DNA from: Dipteronia dyeriana
Lineage: Eukaryota; Streptophyta; Magnoliopsida; Sapindales; Sapindaceae
Reading direction: 5' to 3'
Assembly: GCA_032871835.1 (NCBI GenBank)
Contig: CM065298.1
Span: forward strand, 14,947,096 to 15,011,095
DNA: 64,000 nucleotides
Both the position numbers and the translations under genes were made by a program. This document shows positions 32,672-45,210 of the stretch, one piece after another; positions within the stretch are counted from its first letter, which is position 1; every line of letters starts with the position of its first letter. The notes below the pieces were generated by a model. It ran no database searches and was not told the origin of the DNA. It saw nothing but the letters and a program-made list of their open reading frames with translations.

Positions 32672-32937
32672 CTAGTAGCACCTCCTTAACCATTGACTAG
32701 GATTATACCACCATACATTTAAATAGTGGTTACAATTAATTGTCTAGAATTATTTTCTAAAATATCTATGACTCTAGAATACTCTTACACTCTAGACTAT
32801 TTTTACAACTATCTAGATTTTTTCAATGAGATAATCTAGAACAAACTTCTAGAAACTAGGCCTATTGGGCTTAATTAGTTGGACATTAATTTAAAACCCA
32901 ATAATTTTTGGATCAAATCAAGTTTAATTTTCCAATA
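32672..32937 (-). repeat. Truncated 3' LTR of copia copy 3
   Basis: The same 266-bp remnant as in copy 2; ends CCAATA before CCCCTCTTAAA. Confidence 0.85.
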
Positions 32938-33143
32938 CCCCTCTTAAACTTGATTTGTCATTCCAAGTAAGCTTTTCATCCTGATATAGTCTTCATGCTT
33001 GAGTGGCTTAGTGAAGATATTAGCTACTTGATCTTGAGATTTTACGTACCCCAATTGTACATCCTTTCTTGTGATGCACTCTCTTATGTAGTGTTAGCAT
33101 GTATAAATGTGTTTGCATTGATCATGGAAGATTGGATTTTTTG

Positions 33144-33713
33144 CTATGGCCATTGCTGCTTTATTGTAACCATTACATCAGTTGGCTTCTCTTGTATCAT
33201 GCCCAACTCCTTTAAGAGGCTTCTCAACAAAATCGCATGACACACACATGATGTGGTAACTACATATTCTGCTTGACAAGTAGATAATGTGACTATCGAC
33301 TGCTTCTTTGACATCCAAGTAAATGCAGTGTCTCCCGTGAAGAGCACAAATCCATTAGTGTCTTTTCGATCATCCAAGTCTCTAGCCCATTTGCTATCAC
33401 CATATCCAAAACGTCTATATTCATTAGATTGATAGTAAAACATCTTAAAGTTTATCGTACCTTTGATGTAACAAAGTATTTGCTTAGCCATCTTTGGATG
33501 TGTGGTTGTTGGAGCCTCCATGTAACGACTAACTAGTCTAACGATAGAGAGAATATTTGGTCTCGTACAAGTCAAGTAGCGCAAACTTCCAACCAAGCTC
33601 TTGAAGCTTGCTACATCAACAGGTTCTCCTTCATCATACTTGGATAACTTAACTCCACATTCTATAAGTGTGCTTAGAGGCATATAATCTTTCATCTTGA
33701 ACTTCTTGAGCAA
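33144..33713 (-). pseudogene. Copia RNase H region, copy 3
   Basis: A single open frame of 189 residues: VASFKSLVGSLRYLTCTRPN, YMEAPTTTHPKMAKQILCYI, GYGDSKWARDLDDRKDTNGF, WMSKKQSIVTLSTCQAEYVV. In the first motif GYSDSDWA is changed to GYGDSKWA, and STCEAEY to STCQAEY, so the catalytic Glu is replaced. Confidence 0.85.
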
Positions 33714-33779
33714 CTCCCTTACATAACTTTATTGGGAAATTTAAATACCATCTTCCTTCTGCTTACTTCTATGCCAAGA

Positions 33780-34420
33780 TAGTATGACATTAGCCCAATA
33801 TCTGTCATCTAGTAATTGCTTTCTTGAACTCTCGAACATGCTTGGATTATTCCTTGTGAAGATTACAAGACGTCACCATATTTGATCTTCACATAAAGTG
33901 CATGCTCATGTGGGCATTTTAGAAAGTTGTGTTCTTATTTATCAATTTGGCTATTCCATGCCCTTGATGATTGATTTAATCCATGAAGTACCTTTTTTAA
34001 CTTGAGAACTTTATCTTCTTGACCTTTCACCTTAAAGCCCACTAGTTGCTCAATGTAGACCTATTCTTTAAAGACACTATTCAAGAAAGCAGATTTGACA
34101 TCCATTTGGTAGATTTTCCACCTATTTTCCTATTTTGAGCGGCTAGAGAATTAATTAATCTTATAGTTTCCAAGCGGGCAACATGAGCAAATACCTCATC
34201 AAAGTCGATTCCAGCCCTTTAACTATAGCCCTTTGCCACGAGTCTTGCTTTGTATCTCTCTATCTCTCCATTAGAAATTTTCTCTGCCTTGTACACCCAT
34301 TTTAGGTCAATTGCCTTCTGTTCTTTTGGAAGTGATGCAAGCTCCCAAGTATTATTCTCCCTAATTGCTTTAATCTCCTCATTCATTGTATCTCTCCACT
34401 TCTTATTTTGTACAGCTTCT
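33780..34420 (-). pseudogene. Copia reverse transcriptase, copy 3, broken
   Basis: Fragments of the same reverse transcriptase as in copies 1 and 2. KWVYK and [15 protein letters not shown] sequence lies near 34250-34310 and MDVKSAFLN near 34100. The palm end again lacks YVDD: after the VKIK-like codons near 33890 the sequence jumps to the NNPSMFE block. Several small deletions break the frame. Confidence 0.78.
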
Positions 34421-34472
34421 TGAAAACTTACTAGTTCGCAATTGGTAAAAAGATAGAAGAGTGTGAGATCTT

Positions 34473-35690
34473 CTATCCTTCCGGTATTTTCATAAATTTC
34501 TTGTAGGCTCTTGCGCTTGGCTTGCTCCTTTCATTCATAAATGGTGGTGAATCTCTAACAATTGTTATTGGTGAAGTATGTGGAGTGGCAAATTCTAGTA
34601 CATGTTCACTTGCTTGCTCCAAGCTTTGTTGCATGTCTTCTTTAATATAGGGATTGAAGTTATAAGTTTCATCATGTTTCCCAAAATCCAAACGGCCTTC
34701 TTTGTTGAACTCCACGTCTCGACTTATTACAGTCTTCTAAGTATTTGGGTTGTATAGCTTATTGCCTTTAGAGCGTAAGTCATACCCGATAGAGATGAAC
34801 TTCTCACTTTTATTATTGAGCTTAGTTATTGTCTCGCCAGGAACATGAACATAAGCCATACTCCCAAATACTTTTAAATGAGAAATCCCAGGTTTTTTTC
34901 CACTCCATGATTCTTGTGGCATCTTTCCCCACACACTTCTTATTGGTGAGCGATTGGACAAGTAGACCGCACACGCCACAACTTCTACCCAAACCTCCTT
35001 TTGCACCCATTTGCTTTTGAGCATGCTTCGTTCCGTGTCAAGAATAGTTATATTTTTCATTTCAGCCACATTGTTTGGTTAAGGGGATCTTGGAACTATA
35101 AACGGTCGTCGAATGCCATGGGCTTCACAAATTTCTTGGAATTCATGGGAAGTAAATTCACCTCCTCGATCGGATCTCATGGACTTGATCTTGCATCCAC
35201 TTTATTTTTCCACAGCTACTTTAAACTTCTTGAATGCTCTAAAGACTTCTAATTTGGATCAAGAAATATACCCAAGTTTTTCTTGAAAAATTGTCAATAA
35301 ATAGAAGGAAATAGTTACTTTTACCACGGGTATTTGGCTTGACTGGTCCACATACATCGGTATGTATGAGCTCGAGTGGCTTCTAGGCTCTTGAGTTTTA
35401 CTCTTTTGGAAAACTCTTTCAGAATTGCTTTCCAAGAAAACATGCTTCGCAAAGTTGATTAGGGTGATTGATAGGAGGCAGTCCTCTTACCATAACTTTC
35501 TTGAATAACAAGTCTAATCTGTTAAAATTTAAGTGCCCAAACCGAAGATGCCATAGCTAAGATTTATCTTTGTAGCAAGCATTGTGACACATTGCTACAT
35601 CGCTTTGAATTCTCAACAAGAACATTCCATTTATTGACATTGGCACCTTGTTGATCAAATTACTTCTTTCATCTCTTAAAGAAAAACTAT
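34473..35690 (-). pseudogene. Copia integrase and linker, copy 3
   Basis: The integrase core is in broken frames with [33 protein letters not shown] and a second Asp region. The Glu region AEMKNITILDTERSMLKSK and SHLKVFGSMAYVHVPGETIT (35069-34737) come next, then the linker MEFNKEGRLDFGKHDETYNF (34715). Stops separate them. Confidence 0.8.
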
Positions 35691-35721
35691 GATCTCTCAT
35701 TTGAATATCATAGTCTTTTTC

Positions 35722-36423
35722 TTAGAGTTGTCTAAAACTCATGATATTAATTTTCATATTGGGCACGTAGTAAACATTTGATATAAATTGGTGTCCTCCA
35801 TTCTTCAAGCGGATTAGGATCTTACCTTTGCCTTTCACCAGAATCTTAGACTTATCACCAAAGAAAACATTGTCGCTCACTGATTCATAGAGGTCCATGA
35901 ACATGCTTCTTCTTCCACACATATGGTTGCTTGCTTCGGTGTCAAATTACCTAGTATTATCTTGCCTTCCATCATTATCGTTGCATGCCAATAATAGAGT
36001 ACCTTCTTCTTGGCTTTTGTCTTCCACATAATTAACCTTCTTTACAATTTTGGTTTTATGAGCTCTACATTCCGAAACATAGTGACCAAATTTTTGACAA
36101 TTATAACACTTGATTTGTGACTTGTTATACCTTGACCTTGAGTTGCTCCTCCCATGACCATATGCTGAGTATTCTCTTTTGTCTTCATTATTGTTGCAAC
36201 CTCCTCATCCACGACCACGAACTCGACCTTGTCCTTGGCCATGACCTCTTCCTTGGCCACGACCTCTTCCACGTTGACCTCGTTCGTTGCCAAAGCTTTC
36301 TTCTTTCTCATTCGAATGAGCTTGCATCTTGAGGAGTTGTTCCACAATATCATGTTTCTTCTTATGCTTTTCTTCATATGCTTGCAACGACCCCAATAGT
36401 TGGTTAATAGTCATCTCCTCCAA
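35722..36423 (-). pseudogene. Copia zinc knuckle and protease region, copy 3
   Basis: MEEMTINQLLGSLQAYEEKH starts the Gag end at 36423, followed by a GR-rich stretch. The zinc knuckle lies in a shifted frame near 36090, and the post-protease block MCGRRSMFMDLYESVSDNVF ends at 35722. A stop interrupts the protease site near 35940. Confidence 0.78.
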
Positions 36424-36439
36424 GTCTTTCGTTTCTTCA

Positions 36440-37690
36440 AACTTTATTGATCAACACTAAATGGTGTATGTTTACTAAGGTATAATATCATCATTTTACA
36501 CTTCCAATATGATTAATTCCCTAATTTTGATATAATTTCGTTCGATTGCTTAAATAAATGTGTTGTATAGTAATAAGTGTATTTTTCTTTGTATTTCAGA
36601 GGTAATATGGTCAATTCAGAATTATGGAGAAGTTAGATGGAAAAACAAACATCATTTTAAAGGTCAGAATGTTAAAAACCATAGGAAGGCCATGAAGGGC
36701 ATTTTTTATAATTTTGACTATTCACTGTTCACAGTTGACTTTCACTGTTCACTATTGATTTTCACTGTTCATAGTTGACTTTTAATGTTCACTGATGACG
36801 TGACATATTCCTATTAAACCGAATTACAAGTGCACCGTACACTCGACTTTGGGGAATCACAATCTAAAGGACTATTGACTTTGTCCGTTGACTGCTGACA
36901 TGACGTATTTCTATTGGCCCTAACTGTGAGTGCACCATACACGTGCTGCAGTGAATCATATTCTAGAAGCCAGTGCATTGTTTATTGTTGAATTTCACTA
37001 ACACGGTAACTATTCTCTATTCATTATTCACTAATGACGTGACGAAATCTGAACGCTCCATTCTAAATTCATTCGATGGTCAATTTTCATCCGTATTATG
37101 TATAAATAGCGGACCTCCCCCTAATTTGGACATCCTGAATCCAAATCCGACCTTATATTTGTGAAATTCTCTCTCTAATATTCTTAAATTCTCAGTTTAA
37201 ATAAAATAGTTATTCCCTAGTTAAATTATGTTTGGCTACTTTAAAATAGCTATGGTCGAATGTGATACTGTTGGTATGGAAAATATGATCCAATTTTGGT
37301 AATATTATTATTATTTTTTTGCTTTCACTCCATTGATTTTTATGAAGTTTTTGACTCACTGTAGACAGATAAATATTGTTTGGCACAATGGGTACTTTAC
37401 CCGTATCTATCAGAGAGTGGTCATTGGAGTGAAATACCCTCCTATTAATCTGGACTAAACGTTAATAATTGGATCATATTCGAATTACCAACAGTGGATT
37501 CCTTAGCCCTAGTTTTAATATTAATTGATTTACATTTTTATAAAAAGTTTAGCAATTAATCTAGATAATTTATTCTACAAGGACAAGTGAACAACCTCTA
37601 TGTGGTTCGATCCGGTCTTACCAGTTAATTTATTACCTTGACACTCTTATACTTGGGAGTAGGAACATTACTTTAGAACGTGTCAGTTAC
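36440..37690 (+). mobile_element. 1.2-kb LTR-like insertion in copia copy 3 Gag
   Basis: Homologue of 22000-23208 at the same Gag site. It starts near TGATCAACACTAAATGG and ends GTCAGTTACA. It contains TGTATAAATAGCGG (about 37097) and tandem CACTGTTCA...GTTGACTTT phrases (36720-36795). No ORF. It was present before units B and C separated. Confidence 0.6.
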
Positions 37691-38203
37691 AACGATGTGC
37701 TCGAATTTAGAATTCAATTAGTATCTTTTCCATTATCTTCACATCTTCTAACTTTTAACCGTTTCTTTTCATTTGATTAGAAATGGCTAAGACTTTTGAG
37801 AAATAATCGGAGATAGACTCAGACTCTTTCGTATGTAAAGATTCAAACCCACCTCTTAATGTTTGGAGACGTACCTTTTTGACTTGATCTGATCCTTTGC
37901 AAGAGGTTTGAAGCTTTCCCATGCTTATTTAGTAAACATTGCACTTGAAATCTTCTCGAAGCCATCATCATCCAAGGCTTGATATATGAGGAAGAGTGCT
38001 TTCTTGTCTCTCTTTCTTAAATCTCTTAAATTGACTTTTTCAGTTTGGGAAAGAGTAACCTTATCTTTTGGCTCATGGTAGCATTTCTCTACAATTTCCC
38101 AAACATGTGCACCCAAAAGAGCCTTAATCTTATTACTTAAATTATCGAAGTTGCTCTTGTTGAGCACATGAACTTGGAAGGAAGCCATGCCATTGCTAGA
38201 CAT
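37691..38203 (-). pseudogene. Copia Gag, copy 3
   Basis: MSSNGMASFQVHVLNKSNFD at 38203, then NLSNKIKALLGAHVWEIVEK to [15 protein letters not shown], followed by stops. The family WS..M is changed to LSNKI. Confidence 0.82.
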
Positions 38204-38247
38204 AACTCCTAAAAGCTAGGAAGGATCTTGTAGCTCTGATACCACTT

Positions 38248-38658
38248 TGTTAGAAGCGAAGAGTTTTAATACTTAGGAACTTTTAGGAAGAGGAAATAAA
38301 ACAAAGAAAATTTTAGTGGAAGAGAACTCTTTGTTATTATTTTTCAAATTTTTGGCTTGATACAAAATGATGAACCTTACCTTTATTTATAGTACTATCA
38401 CCTCCTTAACTAATGACTAGGATTATGTCAGCACACATTTAAACTATTGGTTACAATTAAGTGTCTAGAATTCTCTTCTAAAATATCTATGACTCTAGAA
38501 TACTCTTACACTCTAGAATATTTTTACAAATATCCAGATTTTTCCCAAATAATAATCTAGAACAAACTTCTAGAAACTAGACCTATTGGGCTTAATTAAT
38601 TAGACATTTACTTTAAGCCTAATAATTTTTGTATCAAATCGAGTTTGATTATCCAACA
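38248..38658 (-). repeat. 5' LTR of copia copy 3
   Basis: 411 bp, starting TGTTAGAAGCG and ending CCAACA. Confidence 0.9.
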
Positions 38659-39146
38659 GTATTTGCCAAATGCTATTACATTTCCATACATTAAGCTGTT
38701 TAAAATAGAGTTTCATATAAAAGATGTGAAATATCAAACAATTTAGGTTGGCAAATTAAATTAATATTTCCAGTACATTTCATGATTGATCTCACCATGT
38801 GACAAATGCAAATAAATTTTCCTTCGTCCACGCCTTTTCTTTTTCTTTCTCATTTGAGACTACAAAGCTTCTGCATTACATGTACACGTCCTGTACATTT
38901 GTAGTAGACAGTTTTAGTGATCGATTCCAGTAATACTGAGCTCAAGATTAGCAGGATGCGTTCTAACATGTACCCACTAATATAATCCTTTTTTGTTCTC
39001 TTCAACACATATTTCCAGTAAAAATTACAGAGCAAAGAAGATTCGATCAAGAAGTCCAGGCCTTTTTTTCGAACTCTACTATAGCTAAACACAGATAATA
39101 TATAGAATCAATCAAGAACCAGGTACATAGTTAAGAATCAATCAAG
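38659..39146. other. Unit spacer between copia and LARD, unit C
   Basis: Non-coding, homologous to 13724-14165 and 24189-24644. It holds the empty site (GAATCAATCAAGAACC) of the unit A LINE. It ends with the TCAAG duplication at 39142-39146. Confidence 0.75.
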
Positions 39147-39684
39147 TGTAAGCATTATGTATAAAGAAAAAATTAATTCTCGTATTGTATACTTAAGTAT
39201 GAATAGACAGACGCGTACCTGGAATCGCAGCTTAAACCATCCAACAAGTAGATAGTCTTAATCCCGACTCTATAATAATGCAATAACCTGGAAAGAACAA
39301 TAGAAAGCCTTCTACTATCTTCTCACTTTTCTCATATTGCCTAATGAGGGGACAATTATGTAACACATACTATTAGTGAGAGTAGAGACCCCTTATAAAT
39401 AATATAACTTCTTAGAATCCTAACCCTCTAAAGACTCTCAAAATTTTAATAGCATGGCTAGTCCTAAAAGAAATACTAGGCCCATACATAAACAATAGTC
39501 CATACCATATCCTACATATATTTAATGTAGCTAAGGTACACAGAGCCCAACATTATTGATCACATTAATAACAGGCTTTATCCGGTCAACTTTTACTTAC
39601 GTAAACACTCTAATCAATTTATTTTTTCATAAACTCAAAATATAATATCATATGTTGCTCACAATTTTTTATAAAAATCTTACA
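39147..39684 (-). repeat. 3' LTR of LARD-like element, unit C
   Basis: 538 bp, TGTAAGCATT...CTTACA. Confidence 0.9.
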
Positions 39685-40659
39685 TTCTCCCACTTGAGCT
39701 ACATAGACATTATCATTTTAGATTTAAAAATTCATTTTAGAAAATGATTCTTTGGATTGACAAACAATTATATGTGGCCACAAAGAATGTTTAAGAGAGT
39801 AACACCTTCCTTCCTCTTTGTCCAGTAGAACCTTAAGTATCCAACTACAAAGATCATTGCATCTTTAATCGACATAAGACCATATCTAATCAAAATACCC
39901 TTAGCTCTACCTACCCAGGTAAAATGGTTTGTATGTGTGGTATGGAAAATTACATGCAAATGTGATCGTCATGCTTATTTCCATATAGGTTCACCTTCGT
40001 TTCAAGCGAAGTATCTTAAGACGAGAAACTTAATGTCTTAAGCATCTTACACTCATTTGCCAAACATTTTGACTATGAGTTAAACCTCCCTTAAGACGGG
40101 CAAATCTTTCTGTCTTAAGTAATTTTTGCTCATCGGTGGAAACTTTATACCTTATGCATGAACTACCCCCTCAAGCTAAAAGCTTGAGATTTCTTGCCAT
40201 AACCAACCATCTGTATGCACACAATAACAAATATGACAAACATCTTAACATTCATATACATTATATTCTCGAGAATACGAAACAAATATGCATAGAATAA
40301 ATGCAGTTAATCTAATTAAAGACAACTCCCACTAACCAAACACATCAAAAATATCAATCATCCAATACATGATATAACATGCTCCATAAAACCTCCGGAG
40401 TCAAATATCTTGGTTAGTGTATCAAGAGTTATTTTACTTGTAGCTATTAGAATCTCGTAACTCTTAAATCTTTCTCTCACTACAATATTCATATGATTAA
40501 ACCTCCGAGGCCTCTTATCAAAATTAGAGAAATAAAATGCAATGAAATAATCACAATCTACCTCTTAATATGATTTCACAATCAAAATTCTTCAGAGTTG
40601 CAATATATAAAGCTACATATTTCTTTATCCATACATACATGACCTTTTCTTATGAGAAC

Positions 40660-42313
40660 TGACAGGACCCACCCCGACTCCTCTTGAGTACAAGGGAGAC
40701 CCTGTGGGCTGCACTTTTACTAGCATGATAAAAAGAACTTTTTACTAAAATTTCCATAAAAATACTCTTTTAAACAAAAAATAATACGATGAAAATATTG
40801 GAGAGTACAAAATGTACATAATTGCAATTTCTTTACACATTTTCGTTCGTTATAAAAAGTTTGTCAAAAATGACCGATCGGACAAAAAACCGACCACTTT
40901 AAAAACTAACACACCAATCTGTCCCGACCAGAAATCCGAGCAGGCTGAGTAGACCGAATAGGCCGAGCGAGCCAAGTAGGTCGAGCGGGCCGAGTAGGTC
41001 GAGCAGGCCGAGTAGGTCGAGCGGGCCGAGTAGGCCGAGTAAGCAGAATAGACCGAGTAGAAATCCGACCACGTTCTGACCATGCCTACCATCCCGACCA
41101 TGCCTACCGTCCCGACCATGCCGACCTCACATTTCTAATTATGTACATGAAAATTAAAAAAATGCATGACATTTATGCTTCAGGATGTCATCGAGTGTCT
41201 ACCTCAAAACTTCTGAGTCCGCACAACCGAGCAGCTACTTGGAAAAATTTTAAGAGTGAAAGGATGAGCGCTAACGCCCAGTGAGTGAATGAAAAACATT
41301 TAATAACATTTCTCTAAACAACTTTACAATATGCATTCAGTAATACATAGTAAAAGATAATATATCTACTTTCGTGCTGAATAAACTGAATAACTGAATG
41401 CATCTCTTTTCTGAACAAGAGTAAGAAATTATAAAATCTTGATCTGCACCAAATTAGTACCAGAGATATCTTCAATACGTAAGCCAAATTACTTCGTGCA
41501 AACGCAGAGTCGGGGAATAACTTCTGGTCATACACGTGCATATCGACTCGATTACTCTTTCTCTGATCATACATGTGCAGAGCGACTCAATTACTCTTTC
41601 TCTGGTCATACACGTTCAGAACGACTCATATGACTTACACATGTGTAGAACGGTCCCAAAAGCCAACAATAATCATAATTGGGGAATGGTACAGGCCTGA
41701 TGCTTTTGTAAAAATCATAAATCTCTTGATAATTCATAAAAATAATATAACTGATGTTGAATGCTAATATAAACATAAAACATTCTTTCAGTTCTCTGTA
41801 TAATCACCATCAATCGTTAAAAGAAATAATGCTTAAATGATTTATAGGCAATTAACTTTAAGCATAAAACTGTAAACTTTTGAGTTGAAAACAAAACTGA
41901 AAACTTAATTCACTCACAACTTAGACGTCAAGCTTAATTCGGACCAAGTATGCTAGGTTCCCCTACTTCGTCTTCTTTCCCTGACAATCACACAAATCCA
42001 ATTAGAAGCTGGAAATCAAAGAAGAATCAATTGAAATCTACGGTATCATGAGAGGGCTTCACTGACTTCTCATTCTCTTTCCTTTCTTCCGCCTGATTCT
42101 ACTGCTTTCTAGCTCTCACAATGTTTTTCCTCATATATATATACTTATGGAAGGACACAACTGAAGTTGTGAGCTAGTTAACTAAGCTCACAGCTGTCTA
42201 TCAACCATGCAGACCACCAAGGCTTACTCACCTGATGGCTTTTCTAATTCACGCTTATCCATTTTTTTTTTCAAATTGGGCCTTTATTGTGCCTAAATGA
42301 CATGGGTGTTACA
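40660..42313 (-). repeat. 3' LTR of the gypsy element
   Basis: 1654 bp, about 127 bp longer than the other LTR. Much of the excess is a GCCGAGTAGGTCGAGCGG-type minisatellite at 40930-41060. It also has a roughly 43-bp repeat with CATACACGTGCAGAGCGACT at 41525-41650. Confidence 0.9.
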
Positions 42314-42349
42314 ATTCACCCATCCGTATAAGAATTTTATCCTTGAAAT

Positions 42350-43789
42350 TTACTTACCTAGCTGAAACATATGGGGATACTGATTTCGCATCTGATCTTC
42401 ATATTCCCAAGTCGCCTCTTCTACTGTATAATTTCTCTATAACACTTTTACAAGATGAATAACCTTTGTACGTAATACTTGTTCCTTTCTATCTAGAATC
42501 TCAATAGGTTCCTCTTCATAAGTTAAATTTTCTCTTAACTTCACTGGTTGCTTGGTTAAAACATGTGTAGGGTCAACTATATATTTTCGAAGCATAGAAA
42601 CATGAAATACATCATGAATTCTTGAAAGCTCTGAAGGTAACGCTAAACGGTATTCTACTGTTCCCGCTCTGTCAATGATCTCATATGGACCAATGTATCG
42701 TGGACTAAACTTCCCACGCCTTCCAAATCTAAGTATACCTTTCCAAGGAGAAATTTGTAAGAACACATAGTCACCTACTTTAAATTCAAGTTCCCTTCTC
42801 CGCTTATCTGTATAGCTTTTCTGCCTATCTTGAGCAACCTTTAATCTGTCTCTGATGATTTTAATCTTCTTTGTTGTGACTTGAAAAAGTTCTGGACCTA
42901 ACAACTTTCTCTCGCCTACTTCATCCCAACACACCGGTGTTCTGCATTTTCTCCCGTATAAAACTTCAAAAGGATCCATTTTGATGCTAGCTTGATAACT
43001 ATTATTGTAGGCAAATTCTATCAAAGGTATATGTACATCCCAACTTCCTTTGAAATCTATTACACAAGCTCGAAGCATATCTTCTAATGTCTGAATAGTG
43101 CGCTCCGATTGACCATCAGTCTGCGGGTGAAAGGCAGTACTAAAATGTAATATAGTTCCCAAAGCTTCTTGTAAACTGGGCCAAAATCTAGATGTAAACC
43201 GAGGATCTCTATCTGACACTATGGATATCGGTGCGCCATGAAGGCGAACTATTTCATCAACATAAATTCTGGCTAATCTGTCAAGAGAGTAAGTAATACT
43301 GATTGGCAGAAAGTATGCAGACTTTGTAAGTCGATCAACGATCACCCATACACTGTCGTGACCACATTGACTATGAGGAAGTCCTACCATAAAACCACCC
43401 ATGGTAACATGTTCCCATTTCCATTCGAGAATAGGAAGTGGTTGTAATAGTCTTGCTGGTTTCTGATGTTCTGCCTTGACATGCTGACAAATCATACATT
43501 TAGAGACGAATTGTGCTATCTCTCTTTTCATACCTTGCCACCAGTAGTGCTCTTTCAAAGTACGATACAGTTTAGTACTTCCTGGAAGCATTGCATAAGC
43601 TGAAGAGTGAGCTTCATCTAAAATTTCATTCTTGAGTTCCTTAATGTTTGGCACACAAAGTCTATTACCTATAACTAATGTACCATCACTTCTCACTACA
43701 AAATCAGCTCGTAAGCTTTTTTGTACTTCTTCCTTCAGTTTAACTAAATAAGAATCTTGAGTTTGTAATTCTCGTATACGATCAATCAA
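42350..43789 (-). pseudogene. Gypsy integrase with C-terminal chromodomain-like end
   Basis: A 450-residue frame. The zinc-binding region has [20 protein letters not shown] then CQHVK. The core has a first Asp region [30 protein letters not shown], and the Glu in [20 protein letters not shown]. The common chromovirus form before the core is DFVTGLP; here MGGFMVGLP has lost an Asp. After [17 protein letters not shown] and [12 protein letters not shown] comes [20 protein letters not shown]. One TAG (about 42436) then splits VL from RNYTVEEATWEYEDQMRNQY, which is the chromodomain end. Chromodomains of this lineage steer insertion toward heterochromatin. Nearly intact apart from that stop. Confidence 0.9.
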
Positions 43790-43831
43790 AATAAGTCTAA
43801 CCTGAAAGGTAACCAGTAATGCTTCACAATC

Positions 43832-44386
43832 TTATGCTTCTAGCTTAACTCTCAACATTCTTAATTCAACTAATAATGGAAGGTGAAGATGATTTACCTT
43901 CCAATTTATCCTCAAATGAGCCATAGAACTTGAAGACATCCTATTGAGTGCGTCTGCCACCACATTTGCCTTACCAGGATGATATTCAATCGTACAGTCA
44001 TAATCTTTAATCAACTCAATCCATCTTCTTTGTCTCAAATTTAGTTCCTTCTGAGTGAAAAGATATTGTAAGCTTTTATGATCTGTATAAATCTGACAAG
44101 CAACTTCATATAAGTAATGCCTCTAAATTTTCAGAGCAAACACAACTGCAGCAAGCTCTAGATCATGTGTTGGATGATTCTGTTCATGCTTCTTTAATTG
44201 TCTTGACGAATAAGCTATCACTTTCCCATGTTGCATCAAAACACAACCCAAACCATGTTTAGATGCATCACTGTAAACAACAAAACCATCACTTCCAGTT
44301 GGAAGAGCAAATATTGGAGCAGAAGTCAATCTCTCATTGATTTCTTGAAAACTCTTTTCACAAGCTTCTGACCACTCAAACTTCAC
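43832..44386 (-). pseudogene. Gypsy RNase H
   Basis: [20 protein letters not shown], then [20 protein letters not shown] and [12 protein letters not shown]; after a stop (near 44123) the frame continues to [20 protein letters not shown] and [14 protein letters not shown]. The catalytic Asp (SDAS), Glu (LELAA) and Asp (VVADAL) residues are visible. A stop in the middle breaks it. Confidence 0.88.
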
Positions 44387-44920
44387 ATCCTTCAGAGTTA
44401 ATCTTGTTAGAAAATATCTCTACAAATCTTCGATAGTAACTTGCTAAACCCAAGAAACTTCTAATTTCGGTCACACTAATTGGTCGTTCCCAATTCACTA
44501 TAGCTTCAACTTTTTGAGGATCAACATAAATACCATCACCAGAAATCACATGGCCCAAAAATGTAACTCTATCGAGCCAGAATTGACACTTGCTAACTTT
44601 GGTATAAAGTTGATTCTCTCTCAGGACTTGTAGAATAATCTCTAAATGCTCTGCATGCTCTGCATGCTCCACCTCATCCTTAGAATAGATCAAAATGTCA
44701 TCAATGAACACAATAACAAATTTGTCTAGATAAGGATGAAATACTATATTCATCAAATCCATAAAAGCTGCTGGAGCATTTGTTAATCCAAAAGGCATAA
44801 CTAGAAACTCATAATGCCCATAACGAGTTCTAAATGCGGTCTTTGGTACATCACAGTTTCTAATCCTCAATTGGTGATAACCTATTCACAAATCTATCTT
44901 GGAGAATACCTTTGCCTCCT
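44376..44920 (-). pseudogene. Gypsy reverse transcriptase, N-terminal half deleted
   Basis: Starts at [18 protein letters not shown] (a stop replaces the usual R of KIDLRSGYHQ), then [32 protein letters not shown], the catalytic [10 protein letters not shown], and [20 protein letters not shown] with [21 protein letters not shown] short repeat (HAEHAEH) follows IDDIL. Everything before the KIDL block, including protease, is missing; it joins directly to the Gag zinc-knuckle region. Confidence 0.88.
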
Positions 44921-45174
44921 TGAACTAACTCGGGGCAATCTCTTTTTAGATGTCCAGTCTGCCCATATTGATAACAACCTGATCTCCCCAAATAACACTC
45001 ACCCTCATGGTACTTTCCACATGTCGGACATAGAGGACGTCTTTCTCTACACATACTAACACTTTGTTGACGACTACCCATTGGTTGTTGGACTGAGGCT
45101 TGGCTAGAACCAGGTCCACGACTCTGTTGATAGTTACTAGTCTGACATGAAAAACTGCCTATGACCTTAGGCAT
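44890..45174 (-). pseudogene. Gypsy Gag C-terminus with zinc knuckle
   Basis: MPKVIGSFSCQTSNYQQSRG, a Q/S-rich stretch, CPTCGKYHEGECYLGRSGCY, then QYGQTGHLKRDCPELVQGGK. The first C of the CX2CX4HX4C knuckle reads CYQYG, so the second Cys is changed to Tyr. It runs into the deletion junction at about 44915. Confidence 0.85.
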
Positions 45175-45210
45175 TTTGCTATAAGAGCCCCTTGTTGACC
45201 AATTACTACG

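Larger units (their letters stand above)
32672..38658 (-). mobile_element. Ty1/copia element, copy 3 (unit C)
   Basis: Same family, flank and left-LTR truncation as copy 2. The right LTR is 38248-38658, followed by GTATTTGCC. Primer-binding site GCTCTGATACCA is just left of the right LTR. It carries the same 1.2-kb LTR-like insertion as copy 2 (about 36440-37690) but not the solo gypsy LTR. Confidence 0.9.

Noticed and set aside
8845..38658. Three separate transposition events for the three copia copies
   Set aside because: Identical right flanks, the shared left truncation (copies 2 and 3) and the shared YVDD loss show they are duplicates of one insertion.
40850..41119. 89-residue minus-strand frame with YSAYSARSTYSA repeats
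   Set aside because: Product of the minisatellite in the gypsy LTR; absent from the other LTRs.
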